NCBI RefSeq assembly: GCF_001592875.1
Contig: NZ_LSOF01000019.1
Location: 92,298-156,297, forward strand
DNA: 64,000 nucleotides
Origin: Pseudomonas sp. BMS12
GTDB lineage: Bacteria; Pseudomonadota; Gammaproteobacteria; Pseudomonadales; Pseudomonadaceae
Reading direction: 5' to 3'
The notes beneath the pieces are model-generated. The model had not been told where the DNA came from. It did not search any database and saw only the letters and a list, made by a program, of their open reading frames with translations. Position numbers and translations under genes: made by a program. Below, piece by piece: positions 1 through 8,259 of the stretch (positions are counted from its first letter, which is position 1; each line of letters opens with the position of its first letter).

Positions 1-1
1 C

Positions 2-46
2 TACAACGCGTTGATGGAGAAGGCCGGCCCGCCCTATCGCTACTGA
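2..46 (+). CDS. C-terminal end of an unidentified protein (partial)
   Basis: Only the last 14 codons lie in the window, reading YNALMEKAGPPYRY and then TGA at 44-46. The frame is open to the window edge and the stop is followed by non-coding bases and the end of the convergent ybaK-like gene. The tail is too short to assign to a family. That it is a real gene is inferred from the open frame and its spacing. Confidence 0.4.
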   Translation, partial: YNALMEKAGPPYRY

Positions 47-97
47 GGTGCGGCATGTTTCCGCGGGCCGCGCACAGGGCCCGCGGGCAGCGGTCCG

Positions 98-571
98 TCA
101 GGCCGGCTCGGGCAGCTGGCAGAGGTCGACCCACTCGGCTGCGACCAGCGTCGCCAGGCGCTGCGGACAGATGCGTACCGCGCTATGGATGGCGCCGGCT
201 GCCGGCAGCACCTCGGCGTAGGCCAGCAGCGAGCGGTCGCAGTACACGGGCAATGCCGTGGCGAGGCCGAACGGGCAGACACCGCCGACCGGGTGTCCGG
301 TCAGCGCCTGTACGGTCTCGGCGTCGAGCATCTTGGCCTTGCCGCCGAAGGTTTCCTTGAGTTTGCGGTTGTCCATGCGGGCGTCGCCGCGTGCCACCAC
401 CAGAATTTCGCGCTCAGCGACGCGGAACGCCAGGGTCTTGGCGATCTGGCCGGGCTCGACACCGTGCGCCTCGGCCGCCAGGGCCACGGTGGCGGTGCTG
501 GTCTGCAGCTCGATGATGGCGATGTCGGGTGCATGTGTGGCGAAGAATTCGCGCACCGATTGCAGGCTCAT
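98..571 (-). CDS. YbaK/aminoacyl-tRNA deacylase domain protein
   Basis: A 157-aa single-domain protein of the YbaK/ProRS-associated editing family, which hydrolyses mischarged aminoacyl-tRNAs such as Cys- or Ala-tRNAPro in trans. The central region (TLAFRVAEREILVVARGDARMDN, split around residues 46-68) and the later GHPVGGVCPFG stretch match the substrate pocket of this family, including the conserved glycine-rich loop. I start it at the ATG at 571 because a GGAGG lies about 8 nt upstream. A GTG 14 codons earlier (613) is open but has no comparable ribosome binding site. It is transcribed away from the GGDEF-EAL gene's coding end and sits 49 bp downstream of that gene, so readthrough is possible. 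The exact tRNA substrate cannot be told from sequence. Confidence 0.88.
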   Translation of the reverse strand: MSLQSVREFFATHAPDIAIIELQTSTATVALAAEAHGVEPGQIAKTLAFRVAEREILVVARGDARMDNRKLKETFGGKAKMLDAETVQALTGHPVGGVCPFGLATALPVYCDRSLLAYAEVLPAAGAIHSAVRICPQRLATLVAAEWVDLCQLPEPA

Positions 572-620
572 GGGCGTTCCTCCAGAAAGCCTGGAATCCT
601 TGGTGTCGCTCACCCGGCTG

Positions 621-3209
621 TCAAGCCTTGATGGTCGGTTGCACCTGCCAGCGCAGCAACTGCTCGGCCGGGCCGGGGGCGGCGAACAGGTAGCCCTGGA
701 ACAGCCGGCAACCGTACTGCAACAGGGCGTCGCGCTGTTCGATGGTCTCCACGCCTTCGGCGACCACCTCCAGATCCAGGCTCTGCCCCAGGGCGACCAT
801 GGTGCGGATGATGGCTGCGTCGTTCGGGTCGCTGAGCAGATCGCGCACGAAGCAACGGTCGATCTTCAGGCAGGACAGGGGCAGGCGCTTGAGATAGGCC
901 AGGGACGAGTAGCCGGTGCCGAAGTCGTCCAGCGAGAAACTCACGTTGTGCATGCGCAGTTGCTCCATGCGGCCGATCAGCACCTCGACATCCACCGCCA
1001 GCTGGCTCTCGGTCAGCTCCAGCTCCAGGCGCGCCGGGCCGGCGCCAGTCTGCTCGAGGATATCCAGTACCTCGGTGACGAAGTCGGGGTGATGCAGCTG
1101 CCGAGCGCTGACGTTGACCGCCAGTGGTAGTCGACCGAGTTGCGGGTGGTCGCGCCAGGCCACCAGTTGCCGACAGGCTTCCTGCAGTATCCAGCGGCCG
1201 AGGGGGAAAATCAGGTCGGTGCTCTCGGCCAGCGGAATGAAGTCGTTCGGCGGTATCAGGCCGCGCTCGGGATGCTGCCAGCGCACCAGCGCCTCAGCGC
1301 CGATCAGGTTGCCATGCTGATCGACCTGCGGCTGGTAATGCAGGATCAGGCCTTCGCCGTCCGCCAGGCACTGGCGCAGGTCATTCTCCAGGCCGACCCT
1401 GGCCAGCGCCTCGGCCTGCATCTGCGGATCGAAGAAACGTACCGCGTTGCGCCCGGCGCCCTTGGCCTGGTACATGGCCAGGTCGGCGCGTTTGAGCAGC
1501 TCTTCCACGGTGCCGTCGGCGTCGGAGAACAGGGTGACGCCAATGCTCGCGGTGCTGTTGTGCAACTGCCCCTGTAGCTCGTAGGGCATGGCCAGGCTCG
1601 CCAGCAGCTTGTTGGCCACTACCTCGATCTCGCTGAACACCTCGGTGGGGTGTGCCGACAGCCGCTCGATCATCAGCACGAACTCGTCGCCGCCCAGGCG
1701 GGCCAGGGTGTCTTCCTGGCGTACCTGGCTGCGCAGGCGCTGGGCGACCTGCTGGAGGAACTGATCGCCCATGGCATGGCCGAGGGTGTCGTTGAGGTTC
1801 TTGAAGTTGTCCAGGTCGATGAACAGCAGCGCGCCTTCCTGCTGGCCTCGCTGGTGCTGGTCTAGGGCGTGCTGCAGGCGCTCCTGCAGCAGGCGGCGGT
1901 TGGGCAGACCGGTAAGCGGGTCGTAGAAGGCCAACTGGTGAATCTGCTCGAGATTCTTCTTGTGCTCGGTGATGTCGGTGGAGATGCCGCACAGGGCATA
2001 GATGCTGCCGTCGGCCCGGCGCAGCGGCAGCTTGACCGACAGGTAGGCCTGCTCGCACTCGCCATCGAGGCTGCGGTTGACTTCCTCCAGCTGTACCCGC
2101 TCACCCTGCTGCAACACGCGGCGGTCGTTGGTGCGCAGGTTGTTCACGGTGGCGGCGTCGAAGAAGCTTTCATCGGTTGCGCCGATCACCTCCTCGCGCG
2201 TGCGGTCGAACAGCTCGCAGACCTTGTGGTTGGCGTACTGGTAGCGAAATTGTGGGTCCTTGATATAGATGTAGGCCTCGACACTGTCGAGGATGGTGTT
2301 CAGGCGCAGCTCGCTGTTGCTCAGGTGGCGGGTCTGCTCGGCGGCCTTGCGCCGCAGCAGCAGAGTGCCTACCAGGGCCAGCAACAAGAGGCCGCCGAGG
2401 CTGGCCAGGCCCCACCAGAAGCTGGTCGGGATATCCAGTTGCGGCGGGCGACCGCCCCAGCGCTGGATGATGCGGTAGAGCGGCGAATCCGCCTGGGTCT
2501 GCCAGGCGTTCAGGTGACGGTCGATGGCCGCCAGCAGCTCGCCGTTGCTGCCCTTGCGGGTGGCGAAGAACAGCCGCGCCGGTTGGAACATGATGGTGGT
2601 GCTGTGCAGGCCGAAGCGCTCGGCGTGGTAATCGCCGAAACGCTGGTTGGCCACCGCCGCATCCGCTGCGCCATCGGCCACCAGGCGAAATCCCTGCTCC
2701 AGGCTGTCGACCGCCAGCAACTCGGCACGCAGGCCGAAGCTGTCGAGCAGGTTGCGCAGGTGGGATTCCTGCACCGAGCCGGCCAGCACGGCAATCCGCT
2801 GTTCCTTGAGGTCGAGGATGGAGTCCAGGCGCACGCCCGGAGCGCTGTACAGCTGCGACCAGCTGAACAGCGCCGGAGTCTGGTGGAAGTCGAGGAAGGT
2901 GGCGCGTTCTTCGCTCCAGGCGACATCGGGCAACAGATCGATCTCGCCAGCGCGGACCATGTCCAGGCACTGCTGCCAGTCACATGGCACGGGCACCAGG
3001 CGCCAGCTCTCGCGTTGGGCGATCTCGCCCAGCAGGTCGCCGAAGATGCCACTCAGGCGCCCGCTGTCATCCAGCAGCAGCTTGGGTTCGTTGGCGTAGC
3101 TACCGACCCGGATTTCGCTTGCGCCGACCGCAGCGTTGCTGCAGCCGAGTGCCAGGCAGAGCAGCAGGGTGTGGTGCCAGCGTGCGCGAAGAGCGTGGGG
3201 GGCTGTCAT
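621..3209 (-). CDS. Periplasmic-sensor SBP3-PAS-GGDEF-EAL c-di-GMP enzyme
   Basis: An 862-aa inner-membrane signalling protein. Order of parts: signal peptide (about 1-30), periplasmic solute-binding-like domain of the SBP_bac_3 type (about 32-262), one transmembrane helix (about 267-287, followed by LLRRKAAEQ), PAS domain (about 300-420), GGDEF domain (about 430-590) and EAL domain (about 605-855). The diguanylate cyclase signature LGGDEFVLM is intact near residue 505 and the phosphodiesterase signature GAEALVRW near 640, together with the later DDFGTGYSSL loop. Both activities are therefore possible, and which one dominates cannot be read. The sensor domain suggests that an amino acid or a similar small ligand tunes c-di-GMP. 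The ATG at 3209 has AAGGAACGG about 12 nt upstream. It stands alone, without a partner gene. Confidence 0.93.
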   Translation of the reverse strand: MTAPHALRARWHHTLLLCLALGCSNAAVGASEIRVGSYANEPKLLLDDSGRLSGIFGDLLGEIAQRESWRLVPVPCDWQQCLDMVRAGEIDLLPDVAWSEERATFLDFHQTPALFSWSQLYSAPGVRLDSILDLKEQRIAVLAGSVQESHLRNLLDSFGLRAELLAVDSLEQGFRLVADGAADAAVANQRFGDYHAERFGLHSTTIMFQPARLFFATRKGSNGELLAAIDRHLNAWQTQADSPLYRIIQRWGGRPPQLDIPTSFWWGLASLGGLLLLALVGTLLLRRKAAEQTRHLSNSELRLNTILDSVEAYIYIKDPQFRYQYANHKVCELFDRTREEVIGATDESFFDAATVNNLRTNDRRVLQQGERVQLEEVNRSLDGECEQAYLSVKLPLRRADGSIYALCGISTDITEHKKNLEQIHQLAFYDPLTGLPNRRLLQERLQHALDQHQRGQQEGALLFIDLDNFKNLNDTLGHAMGDQFLQQVAQRLRSQVRQEDTLARLGGDEFVLMIERLSAHPTEVFSEIEVVANKLLASLAMPYELQGQLHNSTASIGVTLFSDADGTVEELLKRADLAMYQAKGAGRNAVRFFDPQMQAEALARVGLENDLRQCLADGEGLILHYQPQVDQHGNLIGAEALVRWQHPERGLIPPNDFIPLAESTDLIFPLGRWILQEACRQLVAWRDHPQLGRLPLAVNVSARQLHHPDFVTEVLDILEQTGAGPARLELELTESQLAVDVEVLIGRMEQLRMHNVSFSLDDFGTGYSSLAYLKRLPLSCLKIDRCFVRDLLSDPNDAAIIRTMVALGQSLDLEVVAEGVETIEQRDALLQYGCRLFQGYLFAAPGPAEQLLRWQVQPTIKA

Positions 3210-3402
3210 CCAGGCCGTATTCCGTTCCTTGTCGATGTTTCAACAATAGGAGCAAAACGCTTGTTTGGCTCGACCAGGTCGGCGATCGCTGTACCGATTG
3301 TGTCGTCATCACGATGTTGGCAACAGATCGGACAGGCTGCGCCGAAAGCGCCTGTTGGGGCGGGCCTGCGCGGGTTGCCTGGCCCGTTTGCTCAACCGCC
3401 TG

Positions 3403-4014
3403 CTACTCGGCCCAACCGGACCAGACCCAGGTCATCGGCCGTGGCCCTGGGAGGTAGCCGCTGTGCAGGTCGCGGATATGAAAGCCGCCGGTTCGCAGTA
3501 GCGCCGGAATATCGCGGTTGAGATGGCAGCCGCCGGCCAGCGGTTTCCACAGCGGGGTGAGGCGATCCTGCCAGAGCCGCACCTTGAGGTCCGGTGCGCG
3601 TCCGTGCTCGGCGAATAGCAGCTTGCCGCCGGGCTTGAGCACGCGGCGCATCTCCTGCAGTGCGGCACTCGCGTCGGGGATGGTGCACAGGGTGAAGGTG
3701 CAGACGATGCTGTCGAAGCTGGCATCGGCAGCCTGGATCTGGCCCAGTTCGAGGGCAATCATTTCCAGCGGAATGGCAATCTGCCCGGCGCGTTGGCGGG
3801 CCTTGTCCTGCATCTGCGCCGCGGGATCAACACCGACTATGGCGCTGACCTTCTGCGCATCGTAGAAACTCAGGTTGAGGCCGGTACCGATGCCGATCTC
3901 CAGAACCCGTCCCTCGGCCTGGGGCACCACCCGCGAGCGGGTCTTCATCACATGACCCATGCCGCAGGCGAAGTCGATCAGGTGCGGCAGGATCTTCTCG
4001 TCGTAGAAGCTCAT
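3403..4014 (-). CDS. Class I SAM-dependent methyltransferase
   Basis: A 203-aa methyltransferase of the UbiE/Methyltransf_11 fold. Motif I is VLEIGIGTGLNLSFY (about residues 37-51), the acidic end of strand 2 is GVDPAAQM, and the post-I/IV region DSIVCTFTLCTIPD precedes the usual RRVLKPGGKLLFAEHG motif. Its start codon (4012-4014) overlaps the stop of the upstream reductase gene as TGATG, so the two are very likely translationally coupled. The substrate is unknown; members of this class methylate small molecules or lipids. A longer frame upstream (to 4089) is just the end of the reductase gene read in another phase. Confidence 0.88.
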   Translation of the reverse strand: MSFYDEKILPHLIDFACGMGHVMKTRSRVVPQAEGRVLEIGIGTGLNLSFYDAQKVSAIVGVDPAAQMQDKARQRAGQIAIPLEMIALELGQIQAADASFDSIVCTFTLCTIPDASAALQEMRRVLKPGGKLLFAEHGRAPDLKVRLWQDRLTPLWKPLAGGCHLNRDIPALLRTGGFHIRDLHSGYLPGPRPMTWVWSGWAE

Positions 4015-4655
4015 CAGCGCCCCAGCCGGCGCAGCTCGTCGGACTCCACCACGCGCACGCCGTCGCCTTCCTCCAGGGCCAGGCGCCACAGGGCACGGGC
4101 CAGCACGGCGGCTTCGATGCCGCGATACTTGCCGGGAATCCAGCGCAACAAGGGCGCCGCCAGGCGCTCGCCGAGGCGGAACTCGCGGCGCGGGCCGAGC
4201 AGCAGGGAGGGGCGGGCGATGGTCAGTTGCGGCCAGTCCATGGCGCGCACGGCGCCTTCCAGCTCGCCCTTGACCCGGTTGTAGAACACCGAGGAGTTCA
4301 CATCGGCGCCCAGGGCGCTGATGACCACGAAGTGGCGGGCGCCCAGCTCGCGGGCGCGACGGGCGAAGGCCAGGACCAGGTCGTGATCGATGGCGCGGAA
4401 GGCTTCCTGGGAGCCCGCCTGCTTGATGGTGCTGCCGAGGCAGCAGAAGGCCACATCGACCTGCCCGGACAGTGTGGGCAGCAGCGCGGCCAGTTCACCC
4501 ACTGGATTGTCCAGATGCGGGTGCTCGGCCAGCGGGCTGCGGCTGGGCGCCAGCACTCGGCTGATGGTCGGCTCGCTGAGCAGGCGGTCGAGCAGATGCT
4601 CGCCGGTGAGGCCGGTCGCGCCGGCGAGCAGTATGTGCTGGGGGGTCAGGTACAT
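4014..4655 (-). CDS. NAD(P)-binding oxidoreductase, HTATIP2/YwnB-like
   Basis: A 213-aa atypical short-chain dehydrogenase. It begins with a nucleotide-binding Rossmann motif, LLAGATGLTGEHLLDRLL (about residues 10-27), followed by FCCLGSTIKQAGS and HFVVISALGADVNSSVFYNRVKGE, which is the pattern seen in the TIP30/HTATIP2-like NAD(P)H-binding group. No membrane segment is seen. It is the first gene of a two-gene unit with the methyltransferase, whose start overlaps its stop. The physiological substrate is not known; the pairing with a methyltransferase suggests a shared small-molecule or redox task, which is inference only. Confidence 0.87.
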   Translation of the reverse strand: MYLTPQHILLAGATGLTGEHLLDRLLSEPTISRVLAPSRSPLAEHPHLDNPVGELAALLPTLSGQVDVAFCCLGSTIKQAGSQEAFRAIDHDLVLAFARRARELGARHFVVISALGADVNSSVFYNRVKGELEGAVRAMDWPQLTIARPSLLLGPRREFRLGERLAAPLLRWIPGKYRGIEAAVLARALWRLALEEGDGVRVVESDELRRLGR

Positions 4656-4723
4656 GCTTTTTCTCCGCAGTTACAGCTCAGCTTAGAACGAAATAGCAGA
4701 AGCAAGTCGCGCGGGGTCGCATT

Positions 4724-6439
4724 TCAGGGATTTTTCTTGGGCTCGTTCACCGCGGCACTCAGCGCCGTTTCGGCCTGGCTTTCGCGCAGGGCCTTCCAGC
4801 GCTTGAGCACAGGCTGTGGCGCCCACAGCTGTGGCTCGGAGGGCTCGAAGTCGTCGGCCTGTTCACGTTCGGCAACATGGCGCTTGGCCAGTTCAAAAGC
4901 CCGTTCGAGGTCGTCGGTCTGGTTCAGGGCTTCGGCGAACAGGGCGCGGCCGAAATAGGTGAAATCGTTCTCCTCGGAACAGCCGAAGGACACCCGGTCG
5001 GCGCGGGCGGCGGTCATCACCAGGGTGTGCTCGTCCTGCAGCGGCGGAATGAAGCCGCCGGAATAGCAGGCAGAGATCACGATGACCTTGTCGCGTCCTT
5101 TCAGCGGCGCCAGCAGGGCCGCGAAATCGTCGGCAGGGAGGTTGGCCAGTTCCAAGCGTGGCTGGTCGATGCTCAGCTCATGGCTGCGCGAGCCGTGGCT
5201 GGTCAGGTAGATGAATACCAGGTCTTCCGGGCCGCTGCGCTCGGCCAGGGCGCGCACGGCACGGGTCAGGCTCTCGCGGGTGGCCAGTGGTCGGTCGGCC
5301 AGGTGGTCGCGATGGTTGGTCAGGCTGATATTGCCGCGCGCGCCGAAGCGCTCGTGCAGCAGGTTGGCCACGTAGTCGGCCTCGCGCAGGAACACGCTCT
5401 GCTTGCCGTCGCCGGCCAGGGTCAGGCTGTACAGCTCGACCGCCGGAGTCGAGGCGGGCAAGGCGTCGAGGCTTTGCTGCAGCAGGCTGCCCTGTTGCAG
5501 CAGGCCGAGTTCCAGCGGGTCGGGGCGCGTCGCACCATCGTGCTCGCGGACCAGCTCGCCACGGCGCCAGGTGCCGCGGGTCTGGCTGCCATCGACGGCA
5601 GTGAGGGTGCCGTCGCCGGCGTATTCGCCGTTGGCGAAGTTGCCCTGGTAGACGCTGCCGTCGGCCAGGCTCAACTTGCCCGCACCGTTGAAGCGCCAGT
5701 AGCGGAACTTGCCTTCGTAGTGGCTGCCGTCATTGCCGCGGAACTCGCCCTGGCCGGTCAGTTCGCCGTCGACGAAATGGCCGCTCCAGACTTCGCCGTC
5801 GGCACTCTGGAAACGGCCCTTGCCGTGGAACTGGTCGTTGCGGAAGCCGCCGTTGTAGGTTTCGCCGTCGTCACCGCGGTAGCTGCCTTCGCCCTGCAGG
5901 CGGCCCTTGCTGAAGGTGCCGCTGAACTGCCCGGCGGCGTTGCTGCGCAGGCCTTCGCCCTGGGGCTCGCCACGTACGAAACGGCCCTGGTAGCGGCTGC
6001 CGTCGGGCATCTCCAGGGTGCCAAGGCCGTGGTAGAGGTTGTCGCGGAACTCGCCGCGATAGTTCATGCCGCCTTGCTGCAGATGGCCTTCGCCATGCAT
6101 GCGGCCCTGCTTGAAGCCGCCCTGATAGCGCCCGCCATGGCCAAAGGTCAGTTCGCCCTGGCCCTCGAACAGGCCCTGGTGAAATGTGCCGCTGTAGGTT
6201 TCGCCGCTGGCGCCGTGCCATTCGCCGGAGCCTTCGAACAGGCCATCCTTGAACTGGCCCTGGTAGTACATGCCGTTGGCATAGTCGATGCGCCCTTCGC
6301 CCTGCAGCAAGCCGTTGACCACTTCGCCCCGGTAGCGGCCGCCATCGGGCAGCACGGCATCGGCCGGCAGCAGCGGTTCGGCATCGCCACAGGCGGCCAG
6401 CAGCAGGGCGAGGGTCAGCGGGGCAAGGAGGCGGGGCAT
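4724..6439 (-). CDS. Lipoprotein with MORN repeats and C13 (legumain-like) cysteine peptidase domain
   Basis: A 571-aa protein. The N-terminus has a lipoprotein signal ending in LLLAAC with Cys17 as the likely lipidated residue, followed by Gly-Asp; an Asp at +2 often keeps lipoproteins at the inner membrane in enterics, but the rule is weaker in Pseudomonas. Residues about 33-285 are 11 full MORN repeats of about 23 residues (pattern GxxYxGxFxxGxxxGxG) plus a partial twelfth. Residues about 320-530 look like a caspase-fold C13 peptidase: hydrophobic strand then SHGS with His415, and VIVISACYSGG with Cys458, the expected catalytic pair. The start at 6439 was chosen for the lipobox; a longer open frame to 6622 lacks a signal. 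MORN repeats bind membranes or proteins in other systems. The substrate and role here are unknown. Confidence 0.9.
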   Translation of the reverse strand: MPRLLAPLTLALLLAACGDAEPLLPADAVLPDGGRYRGEVVNGLLQGEGRIDYANGMYYQGQFKDGLFEGSGEWHGASGETYSGTFHQGLFEGQGELTFGHGGRYQGGFKQGRMHGEGHLQQGGMNYRGEFRDNLYHGLGTLEMPDGSRYQGRFVRGEPQGEGLRSNAAGQFSGTFSKGRLQGEGSYRGDDGETYNGGFRNDQFHGKGRFQSADGEVWSGHFVDGELTGQGEFRGNDGSHYEGKFRYWRFNGAGKLSLADGSVYQGNFANGEYAGDGTLTAVDGSQTRGTWRRGELVREHDGATRPDPLELGLLQQGSLLQQSLDALPASTPAVELYSLTLAGDGKQSVFLREADYVANLLHERFGARGNISLTNHRDHLADRPLATRESLTRAVRALAERSGPEDLVFIYLTSHGSRSHELSIDQPRLELANLPADDFAALLAPLKGRDKVIVISACYSGGFIPPLQDEHTLVMTAARADRVSFGCSEENDFTYFGRALFAEALNQTDDLERAFELAKRHVAEREQADDFEPSEPQLWAPQPVLKRWKALRESQAETALSAAVNEPKKNP

Positions 6440-6489
6440 GGCGGACGTCCTGGTCGAAGTAGACTTCGAGTATGCCCCACTCCAATGCA

Positions 6490-6513
6490 AACGGGGCGCC
6501 TGAGCGCCCCGTT
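6490..6513 (-). terminator. Hairpin terminator after the MaoC-type gene
   Basis: A perfect 10-bp GC-rich stem (AACGGGGCGC / GCGCCCCGTT) closes a CTGA loop, 19 bp beyond the stop of the MaoC-type gene on the minus strand and just before the MORN-C13 gene starts. There is no long U tract on the minus strand, so its efficiency is uncertain. Confidence 0.6.
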
Positions 6514-6531
6514 CGACCGGCAATGAGCGGC

Positions 6532-6987
6532 TCAGACGAAGCAGAGGCTCAGCGGTTCGGCGATGTAGGCGGGTTTTTCTTCGCCTTCGATCTCCAGGGT
6601 GGCTTCGGCCTTGATCAGCCATTGGCCGGGGCGCTTTTCGGTGACTTCGGAAAGCTTGAGGGCCAGGCGCACGCGCGAATTGACCTTGACCGGCTGGATG
6701 AAACGCACGCTATCCAGGCCGTAGTTGACGCCCATCTTCATGCCTTCAGGCAGGATCATCAGGTTTTCCATCAGCTTGGGAATCAGCGACAGGCTGAGGA
6801 AACCGTGGGCGATGGTGGTGCCGAAGGGGGTGTGCTTGGCCTTCTCGGGGTCGACGTGAATGAACTGGTGATCACCGGTGCATTCGGCGAACTGGTTGAT
6901 GCGTTCCTGGTCGATGGTGAGCCACTCGGAGTGACCGAGTTCCTTGCCCACATAGTCTTGCAGTTGCGATACGGGTACGAACGGCAT
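6532..6987 (-). CDS. MaoC family (R)-specific enoyl-CoA hydratase-like protein
   Basis: A 151-aa single hot-dog protein of the MaoC dehydratase family, which adds water to trans-2-enoyl-CoA. The hydratase-2 signature is visible: FAECTGDHQFIHVDPEKA (about residues 32-49) supplies the catalytic Asp and His, followed by FGTTIAHGFLSLSLIP. The length suits the short bacterial MaoC/NodN-like type. A strong AGGAGG lies about 5 nt before the ATG at 6987. It is a single-gene unit, divergent from lrgAB and followed by a hairpin. It may feed beta-oxidation intermediates to other pathways, but no polyhydroxyalkanoate genes are next to it. Confidence 0.9.
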   Translation of the reverse strand: MPFVPVSQLQDYVGKELGHSEWLTIDQERINQFAECTGDHQFIHVDPEKAKHTPFGTTIAHGFLSLSLIPKLMENLMILPEGMKMGVNYGLDSVRFIQPVKVNSRVRLALKLSEVTEKRPGQWLIKAEATLEIEGEEKPAYIAEPLSLCFV

Positions 6988-7115
6988 AGATCCTCCTTGA
7001 GGATGCGAGGTTATTTGTTGTTTTTACGATGAACCTGGCTGGCCTTAGATCATCACGACGAAGAACTTCGGGTCAAGCCAAATGTCGCGGTTTATAGGGT
7101 CCCCTTCGGCATGCC

Positions 7116-7121
7116 TATAAT
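7116..7121 (+). promoter_or_regulatory. Possible -10 element of lrgAB
   Basis: A perfect TATAAT stands 29 bp before the lrgA start codon. No good -35 hexamer is seen at the expected distance, so a weak or activator-dependent promoter is inferred. Confidence 0.4.
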
Positions 7122-7149
7122 GGCCAGCCTTCCCGCCGGAGACCCTTCC

Positions 7150-7512
7150 ATGCTGCTTCGCGGCCTGACCTGGCTGGTGCTGTTCCAGTTGCTCGGCACT
7201 GCCCTCAATATCCTTTTCCTGCCCATGCTGCCGGGACCGATCATCGGCATGCTGCTGCTGTTCGTCTTTCTGCTGCTGCGTGGCGAGGTTGGCGCGCCGA
7301 TCAACGAGGCCGCCAGCGGTCTGCTGCGCTACCTGCCGCTGCTGCTGGTGCCGCCGGCCGTCGGGGTCATGGTCTATGCCGAGCAACTGGCTGCCGACTT
7401 CTGGGCCCTGGCGGGGGCGCTGGGCCTGTCGCTGGTGCTGTCGCTGCTGTTCTGCGGCTGGTTGATGCAGAAGTTGATCGACCGGCAGACGCGCAAGGAG
7501 CAGCAGTCATGA
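7150..7512 (+). CDS. CidA/LrgA family membrane protein
   Basis: A 120-aa protein with four predicted hydrophobic segments and the CidA/LrgA core motif LPGPIIGMLLLF near residues 26-37. The family is described as holin- or antiholin-like, and more recently as linked to export of small metabolites such as pyruvate. The ATG at 7150 is preferred over one at 7111 because a GGAG lies 10 nt upstream and the earlier start overlaps the likely promoter. The gene overlaps the LrgB gene by four bases (ATGA), the standard arrangement for this pair. Confidence 0.9.
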   Translation: MLLRGLTWLVLFQLLGTALNILFLPMLPGPIIGMLLLFVFLLLRGEVGAPINEAASGLLRYLPLLLVPPAVGVMVYAEQLAADFWALAGALGLSLVLSLLFCGWLMQKLIDRQTRKEQQS

Positions 7513-8225
7513 GTGGCACCTGGCAGGCCGCGTTGCAGGCGGTGATTCACCATCCGCTGTTCGGTGTCGGCATCACCCTGGCTGCCTATCAGTTGGCGCT
7601 GGCGGCCTACGAGAAGACCCGCTGGTTCTTCCTGCAGCCGGTACTGGTATCGATGACGGTGGTGATCGGCATATTGCTGCTGTGCGGCCTGAGCTATGCC
7701 GAGTACCGCGAAAGCACCTTCCTGCTCAGCGTGCTGCTGGGGCCGACCACCGTTGCCCTGGCCGTGCCGCTGTTCCTCAATTTGCGGCGCATCCGCCAGC
7801 TGTTCTGGCCGGTGCTGCTGACTCTGCTGCTCGGCGGCCTGCTGGCGACGGTGCTGGGTGTGGGCCTGGCCTGGGCCTTCGGTGCCGAGCGGATGATGCT
7901 GATGACCCTGGCGCCGAAGTCAGTGACCTCGCCCATCGCCATGCTGGTGGCCGAGCAGATCGGTGGTGTGGCCGCGCTGGCGGCAGTGTTCGTGCTGATC
8001 ACCGGGGTGCTCGGTGCCATCTGCGGGCCGGAGCTGCTGCGCCGTATCGGCGTGCATCATCCCGCCGCCCAAGGCATGGCTCTGGGTATCACCGCCCATG
8101 CGGTGGGGACCGCCAGGGCCCTGCAGGACAGCGAGGAAAGCGGCGCCTTCGCCGCCCTGGCGATGAGCCTGATGGGCATGATCACCGCCATCGCCCTGCC
8201 GCTGGCTGTGGCCCTGATCACCTGA
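7509..8225 (+). CDS. LrgB/CidB family membrane protein
   Basis: A 238-aa polytopic inner-membrane protein. The conserved LrgB motif MTLAPKSVTSPIAMLVAEQIGG (in two pieces near residues 131-152) and the later GHRIG-like region GVHHPAAQGMALGITAHAVGTA are plain. It acts with the LrgA-type protein encoded immediately upstream, with which it shares an ATGA start/stop overlap. The pair modulates murein hydrolase activity or metabolite efflux in other bacteria. Regulation by a LysR protein is common for this family, but no such gene is adjacent here. Confidence 0.92.
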   Translation: MSGTWQAALQAVIHHPLFGVGITLAAYQLALAAYEKTRWFFLQPVLVSMTVVIGILLLCGLSYAEYRESTFLLSVLLGPTTVALAVPLFLNLRRIRQLFWPVLLTLLLGGLLATVLGVGLAWAFGAERMMLMTLAPKSVTSPIAMLVAEQIGGVAALAAVFVLITGVLGAICGPELLRRIGVHHPAAQGMALGITAHAVGTARALQDSEESGAFAALAMSLMGMITAIALPLAVALIT

Positions 8226-8259
8226 TACGGCCAGACTGCTTGATACGGAGAGTGTCTAC

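Noticed and set aside
3361..3389. A terminator-like stem CGGGCC/GGCCCG before TTTG
   Set aside because: Only 6 bp, and the T run is on the strand without a gene ending there.
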